Part shown: piece after piece, positions 9,609 to 18,333 of the stretch
Numbering within the stretch: position 1 is the stretch's first letter
Layout of the letters: every line of letters begins with the position of its first letter
NCBI GenBank assembly: GCA_963846715.1
Contig: CAWJXA010000010.1
Coordinates: 1-64,000, forward strand
Length of the DNA: 64,000 nucleotides
From: Bog-257 sp963846715
GTDB lineage: Bacteria; Acidobacteriota; Terriglobia; Terriglobales; Acidobacteriaceae
Reading direction: 5' to 3'
Notes under the pieces: generated by a model
The model's database searches: none
Seen by the model: only the letters and a program-made list of their open reading frames with translations
Told to the model about the DNA's origin: nothing
Program-made: the position numbers and the translations under genes

Positions 9609-9749
9609 TGGGTGCACTACTTTCGCAACGTTGGTGAAACTGACATGCACCTCGGCTGGAGCATACGGTGGCGGGTTCCCAAGAAAATTCTTCTAAGTAA
9701 GGAAATTTTCTCGCTACAGACTTCGATCTTGAAGTGCGTCATCCCGCGC

Positions 9750-9833
9750 AAACGAAAAGGCCACCCGGCAACAGGGCGGCCTTCTCTTCAAGGGAGAATA
9801 GTTCCAACGGAGGCAAAACCGTCAAAACTTTCT
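9750..9833 (-). ncRNA. putative small RNA of about 85 nt
   Basis: This stretch has no convincing reading frame but is bounded on the minus strand by a promoter (TTGACA at 9864-9869, TAGTAT at 9840-9845, 18-base spacer) and a strong hairpin followed by TTTTCGTTT (9757-9783 and beyond). Between them the RNA could form two further small hairpins: ACGG/CCGT around a TTTTGCCT loop, and TTCTC/GAGAA. The layout is that of an independent small RNA gene. It could instead be the far downstream end of the 10011-11084 transcript. I cannot assign it to a known RNA family. Confidence 0.45.
9757..9783 (-). terminator. rho-independent terminator
   Basis: AAGGCC-x-CCC pairs with GGG-x-GGCCTT around a 7-base loop. 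On the minus strand it is followed by TTTTCGTTT, a good U-tract. It would end the putative small RNA and/or the upstream DUF6599 gene; the plus-strand side (CTCTTC) is weaker. Confidence 0.65.
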
Positions 9834-9839
9834 GCACAA

Positions 9840-9869
9840 ATACTAGGGTGACGCAAAACCCTGTGTCAA
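9840..9869 (-). promoter_or_regulatory. sigma-70 type promoter, minus strand
   Basis: TTGACA (9864-9869) and TAGTAT (9840-9845) are separated by 18 bases, one of the few places in the window with a consensus -35. No coding gene lies downstream before the terminator at 9757-9783. Confidence 0.5.
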
Positions 9870-10010
9870 GCGATTTCTTGGACTTAAATCACTTTGTTTT
9901 CAATTATTTACACGACATTCAAGGAAAGGAAGGAAAATGACCGAAAAGGACCGAATTTCTGGTGTTTTGAAATAAGTACCTAATTATCAATAGCTTAAAG
10001 CGATACCTGA

Positions 10011-11084
10011 CTATCGGAGATGAAGTTGGATGATCTCGACATCTTCGGGACGGTCGAACACTCGATCGGGAAAAAGACGCTTCATCACGATACGAATGCC
10101 GCCGAAAAAAACTCCGAAGATGAGCGAGATCAACAGAATGATGCCGGTCAACGCAAATATTCCGACGATCAGATTGCCGATGTTGTCGCGCTTGCCCAGA
10201 TAAGTGTTTTCGTTCCACGTCACCTCAGCTTCGTAATTTACGGAGTTGAGAAGCGCATGCGCCTCATTGCTCCCTACAGCACCGGTCACTACATCAACCA
10301 AAGGTCCGCTGCGTCGCACGAGAAGAAAGTTCGGGGTCGACTGCTCAATACTTTGCAAGGCGCGGAGACGGTCGCCGGCAATCTGCGGCGTCGGATACTG
10401 AATCACCGTCAGCGTCAGCGGCCCGCTCTCGGAAGAATAATCCTGCATCAGAATTTCTGGCTCATGACTGAAGTCAACCTGCTCGGGCGTGAGCGACGAC
10501 TTGGCTGCCACCAATGCCTGTGGGCCCAGGATATATTTTGCCGAGTTTTCCACAGCATCGCTCTTGGGCAGATACTCAGGCAGCGTCGGCAAGTTTGCGG
10601 CTGAAGGTTTGGCGGCGGGCAACATACCTGCGAGTTCCCGCAACTCAGCCGCCGACATTTCGGTCAGGCGGTCGAAATTGGCATCCACCAGAACGTTGTC
10701 GCGGAAGAACAAGATGCGCTCATTCGCTGACGCCGCCTTCGTCCCGATCCGCTCCGTCTTCATCGCCGGCTGGCGATAAAAAGTGAAAGCGCCGTAAGCG
10801 CCCGTAGCGTCGTTGAATCTCGCCGCTTTCACGGTCAGCTTGCGGCCATCGGGACGGGTGTATGTGACCGTCTCGGCATTGGCAAATCCATACTCTTGCA
10901 AGACTGCAGGATACGCTGCATCGGCTTTCGCCGGGTCAGTGGTGGATCGCACGGAACCGGACTTCGTCCAGCCAGCGAACGACGGTGGCAGAAAGTCGTT
11001 GCTGTCGGCTGCAAAGGCGAGGCTCGCCAATGCAAGGAACAAGAAGGCAACAAGCAGAAATCGTCTCGTGAAACGGAACCACAT
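10011..11084 (-). CDS. DUF6599-type exported protein with C-terminal membrane anchor
   Basis: 357 residues. An N-terminal signal peptide (FLLVAFLFLALASLAFA, about 9-25) is followed by a globular extracytoplasmic region and a membrane helix near residues 304-327 (LIVGIFALTGIILLISLIFG), then a short charged cytoplasmic tail. The sequence resembles the DUF6599 proteins found in acidobacteria; no catalytic motif is visible and the function is unknown. It is transcribed alone toward the small-RNA terminator at 9757. Confidence 0.72.
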   Translation of the reverse strand: MWFRFTRRFLLVAFLFLALASLAFAADSNDFLPPSFAGWTKSGSVRSTTDPAKADAAYPAVLQEYGFANAETVTYTRPDGRKLTVKAARFNDATGAYGAFTFYRQPAMKTERIGTKAASANERILFFRDNVLVDANFDRLTEMSAAELRELAGMLPAAKPSAANLPTLPEYLPKSDAVENSAKYILGPQALVAAKSSLTPEQVDFSHEPEILMQDYSSESGPLTLTVIQYPTPQIAGDRLRALQSIEQSTPNFLLVRRSGPLVDVVTGAVGSNEAHALLNSVNYEAEVTWNENTYLGKRDNIGNLIVGIFALTGIILLISLIFGVFFGGIRIVMKRLFPDRVFDRPEDVEIIQLHLR

Positions 11085-11165
11085 AAACAGGAAAATCCTA
11101 AGGATTAGACTACTGACTTCGGAGGAAAGTTTCCAGAAGCAATGTGGGTTTGGTGGTGTCTAGGT

Positions 11166-11310
11166 TTGAATTTTGATTGGTGAATTTCGGTAGAGCGGAT
11201 GTTCAGGCCAGGTTAAGGCCAAATTCTTCGAGGCGAAGGGGCCGCAGGAAACGGGTTTGTGCCGTGCCTGAAGGCACTCGAATTCTTCTCGCGCTTCGGG
11301 CGCGGGGATT
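11166..11310 (+). repeat. dispersed repeat, partial copy (family also at 59584-59798)
   Basis: Two segments match the element at 59.6 kb: GATTGGTGAATTTCGGTAGA near 11175-11194, and a block of about 37 bases ending around 11299 that contains GTGCCTGAAGGCACTCG. The right inverted arm seen in the 59.6-kb copy is absent here. Confidence 0.65.
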
Positions 11311-11312
11311 GA

Positions 11313-11590
11313 AGAGGCTGCGGAAAAAGTCTGGGAAAGGTTTTGATGGGAAAGGTTTGGTGGGAGCCCCTGCTTCAGCAGGGGGAGCTGGACTTCAGTC
11401 CAGCGGAAAGGCGTCTGTTTTCGAAAGCGGGCTTCAGCCCTGGGCTTTCCGATCCCCCAGCGCTAAAGCGCAAGATCATGAAAGAGCAATTTTTTCGGAG
11501 CGCTGAAGCGCTGCTCCCCCGCATAAATGCGGGGGCTCCCACCAAGAAATATGTCCACCAAGCCATGTTCTGACTTTTTCCGCAGCCTCT
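11313..11590 (-). repeat. palindrome-rich MITE-like element, copy 1
   Basis: A core of 187 bp (11358-11544) is bounded by perfect 13-bp terminal inverted repeats (TGGTGGGAGCCCC / GGGGCTCCCACCA). An outer perfect 19-bp inverted repeat (11313-11331 and 11572-11590, AGAGGCTGCGGAAAAAGTC) surrounds it. Inside are six short hairpins with four-base loops such as TTCA, TAAA and TGAA. The same element lies inverted at 55413-55596. There is no reading frame of note. It fills most of the 592-base gap between the DUF6599 gene and the amidase. Confidence 0.8.
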
Positions 11591-11676
11591 GAAGACCCGC
11601 TCTCGAATCGTCTTCCCACAGTTGCAACGGAGACAATACCGGTGGGTTTGGCTGACTGCTGACTGCTGACTGCCGA

Positions 11677-14016
11677 TTACTCTCCGCTAGGTTTGCTGAG
11701 CTTCGATGCCACCTTCACCCCGCTGAGGCCGTCGGCATACCTCGCAATGCCCCTGTACATAGACTCGGCGATTTTTTGGCGGTACTCGGGAGTCTCCAGT
11801 TTTGCGGCGTCCGCAGGATTGGAAACAAAGGAGATTTCCGCCAGGATGCTTGGCATGTTAGCTCCGATCAGTACCACGAAGGGCGCCTTCTTTACGCCAC
11901 GGTCCCGCAGTGTCGTAGGGTGCTTGCCCGCCAGCCCGCTGTAGAGCGATTGCTGAACATCGCCGGCCAGCTCGCGCGACTCTTCGATCTTCTCCTTCAA
12001 GGTGATCTTCTTAACCAGGTCCTGAAGTTCGAATACTGATTTTTCCGAGACAGCATTTTCGCGCGCCGCGACTTCCAGTGCATCCGGATTCGAAGTGAAG
12101 TTCAAATAATACGTCTCGACTCCGCGGGCGGAAGGGTCAGGACTGGAATTAGCGTGCACGGAGATGAACAGGTCAGCCTGATGCTCGTTGGCGATGGCGG
12201 TGCGAGTTTCCAGAGGAATGAACGTGTCGTCATCGCGGGTGTAGATCACATCAGCGCCCAGACGCGTTTCCAGCAACCGGCCCAAGCGCAAGGCGACGTC
12301 GAGCACTAGGTCTTTCTCCAGCAATCCGTTGGGCCCGATGGTTCCGGTATCGTGACCGCCGTGTCCGGCATCCACGACAATGCGTCCAATCTTGAGTCCG
12401 AGGGCCCGTGTCAGACTGCGTTCCCCGGCAGAAGTCGGCTCGGCTTCGTGGACGGAAGGCGCGTCGGTGGCTGCGCTCTTGCTTGCCTTCTTGCGATCTT
12501 TACTGCGAGGAGCAACCGCCACGGCAGTCGGAGCTGTGGTCGGTTGAGTGGTGGCCTTCAACTCCGGTCCTTTGGTATCCCCTGGGTCGGTGAATAGCGG
12601 GTCATTGGGATTAGCCTTCGCGACCGTGGTGGGAGGTGTTTTCGTCGCATGCGGCTTTGCGGTTGATGCAATCTGCGGCGGGAGGTCGTCGGTGCTGACC
12701 TCGTCGTTTTCGTCCACTACGACTTTGCGAGGAGACGAACTGGCCGATGCCGGCGGTACGGCAGCAGTTGAATGGGATACATGCGCGCCTTTATCGGCAA
12801 CCGGCGACGTCGTAGCCGAGTTTTTCTTCGCGACGCCGTCAGTCGTCGGCTTCGTTCCGGGTTTAGCGCCACCTGGCCCGCGCGCAGCCGAAGGGGAATT
12901 CGCGGCCTTTCCTCCGCTCGTTGCCAGTTCGTCGGAGCCGGGATTTGGCGAGTTATCGAACTGGGCTACCTGCGTGCTCGCATGCGGCTGGCGGCCATGG
13001 ATATCAATGATGAGCCGGTATGGGTTGGGCAGCAGAAACGCCGAGTAGTCGGAGACGTCGGCAACCTCAAGTACAACGCGCGTATATCCCGGCTGGTACT
13101 GGGCGACCCGAATCTTCTTGAGGAAGCCATCTTCCACGTCGAAGCTCTTGCCGACCAGGACTGAGGCCAGCTTGGTGTCGGGCAGGTCGAAGAAGATACG
13201 GTCCGGGTGAGGAACGCGTCCGGCTTCATACTTCACTTCCTGGTCAACATCGATGGCTACCCGCGTGTAATCCGGAGTAGACCAATGACGGATGCCAGTC
13301 ACCATGGGCAATCCCGACTTCTTGGACGCCGCAGGTTGGGACACGGTGTCCGTACCCGAGGTTTCTTCCGGATCGCTGCGCGCCTCCTCTACCGGCTTTT
13401 TGCTCGGCTTGGGCTGATTCAGCTCGGCTAGCGCCTGCTTTGCCTCCCGTGCCAAAGCTTGGCGAGGGTAGCGTCGCAGGAATTCTTCGAATGTCTTGCG
13501 GGCTGCGTCGTCGTCTCCAAGGTCTTCTGCGTAGATTTGCCCAATCGTGAACAGCGCCTGGAAGCGATACTTGCTGCCCGGATATTCGTGCCCTAGAAAC
13601 TCATATTCGCGGATGGCCGAGCGCAGGTCCTTCTCGCCGGGCTCGAACTGGCGGCCCATGGTGGCCAGAATCTCTGCTACCGCGATCACGCTGGCGTCCG
13701 CTTTGCTGGAAGCAGGCGCCACATAATAGACCTTGCGGTATGCGTCGGCCACGCGCTGATAGTCGCGACGGGTGCGCTCCGCTTCCGGACGGCCATTTAA
13801 CGCCTCGCGCATTTGCTCGGCTTTTTCGAACTGGCTGGCAGCCTCTTGCTTGCGGCTGGCACTGGAAGCAAGACCGGGCTGACCTGAGAGGACCGCAAGG
13901 AACAGCAAGCCTATGGAAATCAATACCTTGTAATCGTAGAAGCTGCGGGGATGTTGGGGTGAGGAAAGGCGGTTCGCGGGCAATACCGCGCCACTTGCGG
14001 AGACACGCATCGCCAT
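11677..14016 (-). CDS. N-acetylmuramoyl-L-alanine amidase with TPR and AMIN domains
   Basis: About 779 residues from the ATG at 14016; a TTG at 14055 would add 13. An N-terminal hydrophobic segment (VLISIGLLFLAVLSG) indicates export. TPR-like repeats follow (about 60-200), then an AMIN domain (ATG-rich target region near DYTRVAIDVDQEVKYEAG), a long low-complexity Pro/Ala/Thr/Lys linker and an amidase_3 catalytic domain with IVVDAGHGGHDTGT, LSVHAN-like FISVHANSSPD and a glutamate in SILAEISFVSN as zinc ligands and catalytic residue. It cleaves the amide between N-acetylmuramic acid and the stem peptide during cell separation. Domain order is unusual for the TPR section in front of AMIN. Confidence 0.9.
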   Translation of the reverse strand: MAMRVSASGAVLPANRLSSPQHPRSFYDYKVLISIGLLFLAVLSGQPGLASSASRKQEAASQFEKAEQMREALNGRPEAERTRRDYQRVADAYRKVYYVAPASSKADASVIAVAEILATMGRQFEPGEKDLRSAIREYEFLGHEYPGSKYRFQALFTIGQIYAEDLGDDDAARKTFEEFLRRYPRQALAREAKQALAELNQPKPSKKPVEEARSDPEETSGTDTVSQPAASKKSGLPMVTGIRHWSTPDYTRVAIDVDQEVKYEAGRVPHPDRIFFDLPDTKLASVLVGKSFDVEDGFLKKIRVAQYQPGYTRVVLEVADVSDYSAFLLPNPYRLIIDIHGRQPHASTQVAQFDNSPNPGSDELATSGGKAANSPSAARGPGGAKPGTKPTTDGVAKKNSATTSPVADKGAHVSHSTAAVPPASASSSPRKVVVDENDEVSTDDLPPQIASTAKPHATKTPPTTVAKANPNDPLFTDPGDTKGPELKATTQPTTAPTAVAVAPRSKDRKKASKSAATDAPSVHEAEPTSAGERSLTRALGLKIGRIVVDAGHGGHDTGTIGPNGLLEKDLVLDVALRLGRLLETRLGADVIYTRDDDTFIPLETRTAIANEHQADLFISVHANSSPDPSARGVETYYLNFTSNPDALEVAARENAVSEKSVFELQDLVKKITLKEKIEESRELAGDVQQSLYSGLAGKHPTTLRDRGVKKAPFVVLIGANMPSILAEISFVSNPADAAKLETPEYRQKIAESMYRGIARYADGLSGVKVASKLSKPSGE

Positions 14017-14284
14017 ACGGACACGCTTCCGGATACTCGCCCGACCTAACCGCAAGTCCAGCGCGACTAAGTTCGGGTACGATCCGGCGGAGCTTTTTTC
14101 GTCCAGAGCAATTCAATTATAGGTGGCAACGGGGCCTGTACAACCTCGAAAGGGGACGGAATCAGGGGAGTGACCCCACCACGATTAAGATGACTCCCGT
14201 CCGAGGCATATCGATCCTCTTGCGAGGAGTTACTTCAAGCGACGGTAACGCGAACGGCGCTGGAGTCAAGCGCAAGCGTTTGGG

Positions 14285-14290
14285 TATATT
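14285..14290 (+). promoter_or_regulatory. -10 element for the trp-aro cluster
   Basis: TATATT lies 12 bases upstream of the trpC ATG, with no recognisable -35 and no Shine-Dalgarno before the ATG. The transcript leader would be only about six bases. No leader peptide or attenuator hairpin is seen upstream of trpC. Confidence 0.35.
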
Positions 14291-14302
14291 CTTGCTACAC
14301 CG

Positions 14303-15103
14303 ATGCCCACGAAGCTTGATCACATCATCGCCGCCACCCGCGAACGAGTTGCCGCCGCCAAGGCTTCGGCCGATCTGCGGGCACTCAGCGCGGGAGCGGA
14401 ACGCCATCAGCCTCGTGGGTTTCGCCAGGGACTACAGCGTGCGGGCGAGTCCGGCATCGCGATCATCGCGGAGTTGAAGAAAGCTTCCCCGTCGAAGGGA
14501 CTGATTCGCGGGGATTTTCCGGTGGGCGAACTGGCACACGAACTGGAAGAGGCCGGCGCGGCGGCCCTGTCGGTGCTGACCGACGAGCAGTTCTTCCAGG
14601 GCTCGTTGGAAAATCTGGACATCGCATCGAAAACAACCCGGCTGCCCTGCCTGCGCAAAGACTTCATCGTCGACGAATTCCAGTTGCTTGAGGCGCGGGC
14701 CCATCGGGCCGACGCGGTGTTGCTCATCGTGGCCGCTCTGACGCAGACTGAGCTGACCAATCTGCAGCGGCAGGCGGGAGAGCTCAACCTCGATGTTCTC
14801 TGTGAAGTCCATGACGGCGCGGAGTTGCAACGCGCCCTGGACGCCGGCTGCGAGACCATTGGGGTCAACAATCGCGACTTGCGCACCTTTCAAGTCGATC
14901 TGAATACGTCGTTGCAATTGGCGGAGCTGATGCCTCCGGACATCGTCAAAGTGGCCGAGAGCGGCATTGAGACCGGAGAGGACATAGCCAGCTTGCGACA
15001 GGCGGGGTTCGATGCATTCCTGATCGGCGAATCGTTGATGCGCGCAACTTATCCCGGCGGCGCGTTGAAAGGATTGTTGGAGCGCGCGGTCGCCACCCAA
15101 TGA
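14303..15103 (+). CDS. trpC: indole-3-glycerol-phosphate synthase
   Basis: 266 residues, the full family length. It closes carboxyphenylamino-deoxyribulose phosphate to indole-3-glycerol phosphate in tryptophan synthesis. Recognisable signatures are IIAELKKASPSKG (catalytic lysine and phosphate contacts), LRKDFIVDEFQ (general acid lysine), and GVNNRDLRTFQVD followed by VAESGIETGEDI and FLIGESLMRA for the phosphate site. It is the first gene of the trp-aro cluster; trpF begins about 20 bases after its stop. Confidence 0.97.
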   Translation: MPTKLDHIIAATRERVAAAKASADLRALSAGAERHQPRGFRQGLQRAGESGIAIIAELKKASPSKGLIRGDFPVGELAHELEEAGAAALSVLTDEQFFQGSLENLDIASKTTRLPCLRKDFIVDEFQLLEARAHRADAVLLIVAALTQTELTNLQRQAGELNLDVLCEVHDGAELQRALDAGCETIGVNNRDLRTFQVDLNTSLQLAELMPPDIVKVAESGIETGEDIASLRQAGFDAFLIGESLMRATYPGGALKGLLERAVATQ

Positions 15104-15122
15104 CAACCGGGAGCGCCTTACC

Positions 15123-15792
15123 ATGATTTGGGTCAAGATTTGCGCAACGACTAACTTGGCCGATGCACATGCCAGCCTGGCCGCCGGAGCCGAATGCCTT
15201 AGGTTTTATCTTTGCGCCCAGTTCGCGCCGGATCGAGATTGACCAGGCGGCGGAGATCATCTCCAGCTTGAGGGACGAGATCGAGCGGATCGGCGTCTTC
15301 GTGAACGAATCGCCGGCGCAGGTAGCGGAGGTCGCCGAGCGAGCCGGGCTGAGCGGGGTCCAGCTTCACGGCGATGAGCCGGCGGACCAGATGGAGCAGT
15401 ATCGGCAGGCGCTTGGCCAACGCAAGATTATTAAGACACTGCAAGCGCGCGAATTGCTCGCGTCGCCGGATATTTTGGATGGCTATCTGCGATCTCGCCA
15501 AAACATCGACGCGATTCTTATGGATGCGGGATCGCCTGTGCAGCGCGGCGGTACGGGACAGACTTTTGACTGGAGCGCTGCGGAGCCAATCGTAGCCAGG
15601 GTGCGCGCACGAATGCCGGTAATCATCGCCGGCGGACTGAATCCCGGGAACGTTGGCGAGGCGATCCGGTTATTTGCACCCTGGGGAGTGGATGTGGTCT
15701 CAGGAGTGGAGCGCGAAGTTGGCAAGAAAGACGAAGCCAAACTGCGCAACTTCGTCGGGGCAGTGCGTCAAACACAACCGGCACTGCGGTAG
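15123..15792 (+). CDS. trpF: phosphoribosylanthranilate isomerase, one-base frameshift
   Basis: The gene opens with ATG 15123 (MIWVKICATTNLADAHASLA) and continues in the next frame from GFIFAPSSRRIEIDQAAEI to the stop at 15792. An extra A at 15201 causes the shift; without it the sequence reads GAECLGFIFAP, the normal family junction. The catalytic Cys of VKIC and the Asp of ILMDAG, as well as the IIAGGLNPGN phosphate loop, are intact. It isomerises phosphoribosylanthranilate just before the TrpC step. The shift is probably a sequence error rather than gene loss, since the rest is under clear coding constraint. Confidence 0.88.
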
Positions 15793-15801
15793 AAAGGGAC
15801 C

Positions 15802-17052
15802 ATGGAAGAAACCAGCCACGTACGGAGTTCCACAACGAATGTACCGCCTGGTAATGAGGCCAAGCAGCCGCGAGTGCGCGCCGTTCCCGGACGATTCGGT
15901 TCCTACGGCGGCCGGTACGTGCCCGAAACCTTGATGGCGGCGCTGCAGGAACTTGAGGCCGCCTACACCACCGCGCGCAAAGACAAGGCGTTTAAGGCTG
16001 AGTATCATCGCCTGCTGGAGGACTTCGCAGGACGTCCGACACCACTGTTCCACGCTGAGCGCCTCACTAAAGAGCTGGGCGGCGCAAAAATCTACTTGAA
16101 GCGGGAAGACCTGCTGCACACCGGCGCGCACAAGATCAACAACTGCATAGGGCAGGCGCTGCTGGCGCGACGCATGGGCAAACATCGCATCATTGCCGAA
16201 ACCGGCGCCGGACAGCATGGCGTCGCTACCGCAACCGTGTGTGCGCTCTTTGGCATGGAGTGCGTCGTGCATATGGGAACCGAAGATATGCGGCGCCAGG
16301 AACTGAACGTTTTTCGCATGAGGTTGCTGGGCGCCGAGGTGCGTGGCGTCGATTCCGGCTCGCGCACATTGAAAGATGCCATCAATGAGGCCATGCGCGA
16401 CTGGGTCACCAATGTCCGCACCACGCACTATCTCCTGGGCAGCGTGTTGGGAGCGCATCCGTATCCGACGATGGTGCGGGACTTCCATCGTGTCATCGGG
16501 CAGGAAGCGCGCAAACAGGTGCTGAAGGCGGAAGGCCGGCTGCCTGCGGCGATCATCGCGTGCGTGGGCGGCGGTTCGAATGCAATTGGCATTTTCTACG
16601 AATTCATCAAGGACCGCGAAGTGAAACTGATTGGCGTGGAAGCCGGTGGTCGCGGCCACTCGCTGGGCGAACACGCAGCGCGATTCGATGGCGGCGGTCC
16701 CGGCGTGTTGCAGGGGACTTATTCGTATGTCCTGCAGGATGCGGACGGCCAAATCGCTTTGACGCATTCGGTTTCGGCCGGGCTCGACTATCCGGCGATC
16801 GGGCCTGAGCATGCCGCACTGCACGATCAGGGACGTGCGGAGTACGTCTCCGCCAGCGACGCCGAAGCGCTGGAAGCATGTCTGAAGCTGGCGCGCATGG
16901 AGGGCATCATTCCGGCGCTGGAGTCGGCGCACGCGATTGCGGAGTGCATCAAGCGCGCGCCGAAGATGGATAAGTCAGACGTTGTGATCGTGAACGTATC
17001 GGGACGCGGAGACAAGGATATCGGAATCTTGCGGGAGAACGTGGGTTTTTGA
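15802..17052 (+). CDS. trpB: tryptophan synthase beta chain
   Basis: 416 residues and uninterrupted. It joins indole to serine using PLP; the PLP lysine lies in HTGAHKINNCIGQ, the phosphate-binding glycines in CVGGGSNAIG and the catalytic glutamate region in IAETGAGQHG. The TrpB1 form is indicated by the N-terminal FGSYGGRYVPETLM motif. A GAAAGGG ribosome site precedes the ATG. About 20 extra N-terminal residues compared with usual TrpB precede RVRAVPGRFG. It partners the TrpA product, whose gene follows after a 141-base spacer holding a repeat. Confidence 0.97.
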   Translation: MEETSHVRSSTTNVPPGNEAKQPRVRAVPGRFGSYGGRYVPETLMAALQELEAAYTTARKDKAFKAEYHRLLEDFAGRPTPLFHAERLTKELGGAKIYLKREDLLHTGAHKINNCIGQALLARRMGKHRIIAETGAGQHGVATATVCALFGMECVVHMGTEDMRRQELNVFRMRLLGAEVRGVDSGSRTLKDAINEAMRDWVTNVRTTHYLLGSVLGAHPYPTMVRDFHRVIGQEARKQVLKAEGRLPAAIIACVGGGSNAIGIFYEFIKDREVKLIGVEAGGRGHSLGEHAARFDGGGPGVLQGTYSYVLQDADGQIALTHSVSAGLDYPAIGPEHAALHDQGRAEYVSASDAEALEACLKLARMEGIIPALESAHAIAECIKRAPKMDKSDVVIVNVSGRGDKDIGILRENVGF

Positions 17053-17126
17053 CGGCAAGAAAGAAGTTACAGCGGTTCCCACTGGGCCTGCGGGTGGATC
17101 GTGGTTTCACACGATCCCTTCATTTT

Positions 17127-17155
17127 GTCATCCCGAGCGGAGCCGAGGGATCTGC
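17127..17155 (+). repeat. short dispersed intergenic repeat within the trp operon
   Basis: GTCATCCCGAGCGGAGCCGA near 17129 belongs to a short intergenic family; related pieces occur near 55384 (GTCATCCTGAGTTGAGCG) and, inverted, near 63113. It sits in the trpB-trpA spacer. Confidence 0.45.
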
Positions 17156-17193
17156 GGTTCGTTCATGTGAAGGACTAGACAAGAGGAAGCAGC

Positions 17194-17978
17194 TTGGCAA
17201 TCACATTCAAGAAACGTCCTGGACTGGTCGCCTACATCACCTGCGGCGACCCCAGTCTGGACACCTCGCGCGAGGTCGCGTTGGCCGCGATTCGCGCCGG
17301 CGCGGATGTAATCGAACTAGGCGTGCCCTTCAGCGATCCTGTGGCTGACGGCCCGGTGATCCAGCGCGCCAGTGAACGCGCGCTCCGCCACGGGACCAAC
17401 CTAGGCGGTGTGCTCGACGTCGCCCGGCAAATCCGGCAGCAGTCGCAAGGCCGGATTGATCATCTTCTCGTACCTCAATCCCATTCTGCAGTTTGGACTG
17501 GAGCAAGTTTTGCGCGGCGGCCGCCGAAGCGGGCGTGGACGGCGCTCTGGTCACCGATCTTCCGGTGGAAGAAGCGGGAGAATATCTGCTGGCGATGAAG
17601 GCGCACAAGCTTGCGCCGGTTTTCCTGGCAGCTCCCACCAGCACTGACAAGCGCTTGCGGGACGTGGCGAGACATTCGCGCGGATTCGTCTATGCAATCT
17701 CGCGCACCGGCATTACTGGCACGCGGCAAGAGGTTGCTGGGGACGCGCGAGCGTTGGTCGAGCGACTGAGAATTCATACTAAGTTACCGATTGCCGTCGG
17801 ATTCGGCGTATCGACGCCGGAGCAATTCGCCGAGGTGGGCAGTTTCGCCGATGCGGCGGTCGTGGGCAGCGCGATTGTGCAGACGATTGAACAAAATCCG
17901 GGACGCGAGTCAACGGCTGTGTCAGAATTTCTTTCATCCCTTACTGGAGCGGCGCAGCAGGCTGTGGGAAGAACGTAA
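17194..17978 (+). CDS. trpA: tryptophan synthase alpha chain, two one-base frameshifts
   Basis: Three consecutive frames make one TrpA. From TTG 17194 the protein runs through the active-site segment VIELGVPFSDPVADGPVIQRA. An extra G at 17449/17450 moves it to a frame reading AGLIIFSYLNPILQFGLEQ, and an extra G at 17507 moves it again to FCAAAAEAGVDGALVTDLPVEEAGEY and on to the stop. Removing both bases restores a continuous family sequence, including the SRTGITGTR phosphate loop and VGFGVSTPEQ. TrpA cleaves indole-3-glycerol phosphate and channels indole to TrpB. AGAGGAAG precedes the TTG start. Confidence 0.88.
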
Positions 17979-18016
17979 GTTCGCCGCACGGCGCAGGAGC
18001 AAGAGGCAAAGAGGCG

Positions 18017-18328
18017 ATGGACATCGAGGACTGGCGCAGGAAAATCGATGATCTTGATCTCAAACTGGTACGGCTGATCAACGAACGCGCCGAATGCGCG
18101 CACGAAATTGGCAAGCTGAAGCGCAACTCCGCCATGCCAATTTACGAGCCGGATCGCGAGAAAATCATCTTCCAGAACATTGCGCGCGCCAACCAGGGGC
18201 CCTTGTCCGACGTGCAATTGCGCCAGGTTTACGAACGACTGGTGGATGTGATGCGACAGCTTCAGCGGGACGAGATGGCCCCGGAGGCTGAAGAAAACAG
18301 CGACACGGGGCCAGGGGCTAGGGGCTAA
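18017..18328 (+). CDS. chorismate mutase, AroQ type
   Basis: 103 residues, the normal size of a free AroQ-fold mutase. The first long helix carries WRRKIDDLDLKLVRLINERAECAHEIGKLK, with the arginine and lysine that bind the chorismate carboxylates, and the second half carries the YEPDREKIIFQNIARANQGPL segment. It converts chorismate to prephenate, the branch point toward Phe and Tyr. It lies between trpA and the DAHP synthase gene (5-base gap to the latter), so first and branch steps are co-expressed. Confidence 0.92.
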   Translation: MDIEDWRRKIDDLDLKLVRLINERAECAHEIGKLKRNSAMPIYEPDREKIIFQNIARANQGPLSDVQLRQVYERLVDVMRQLQRDEMAPEAEENSDTGPGARG

Positions 18329-18333
18329 GAATC

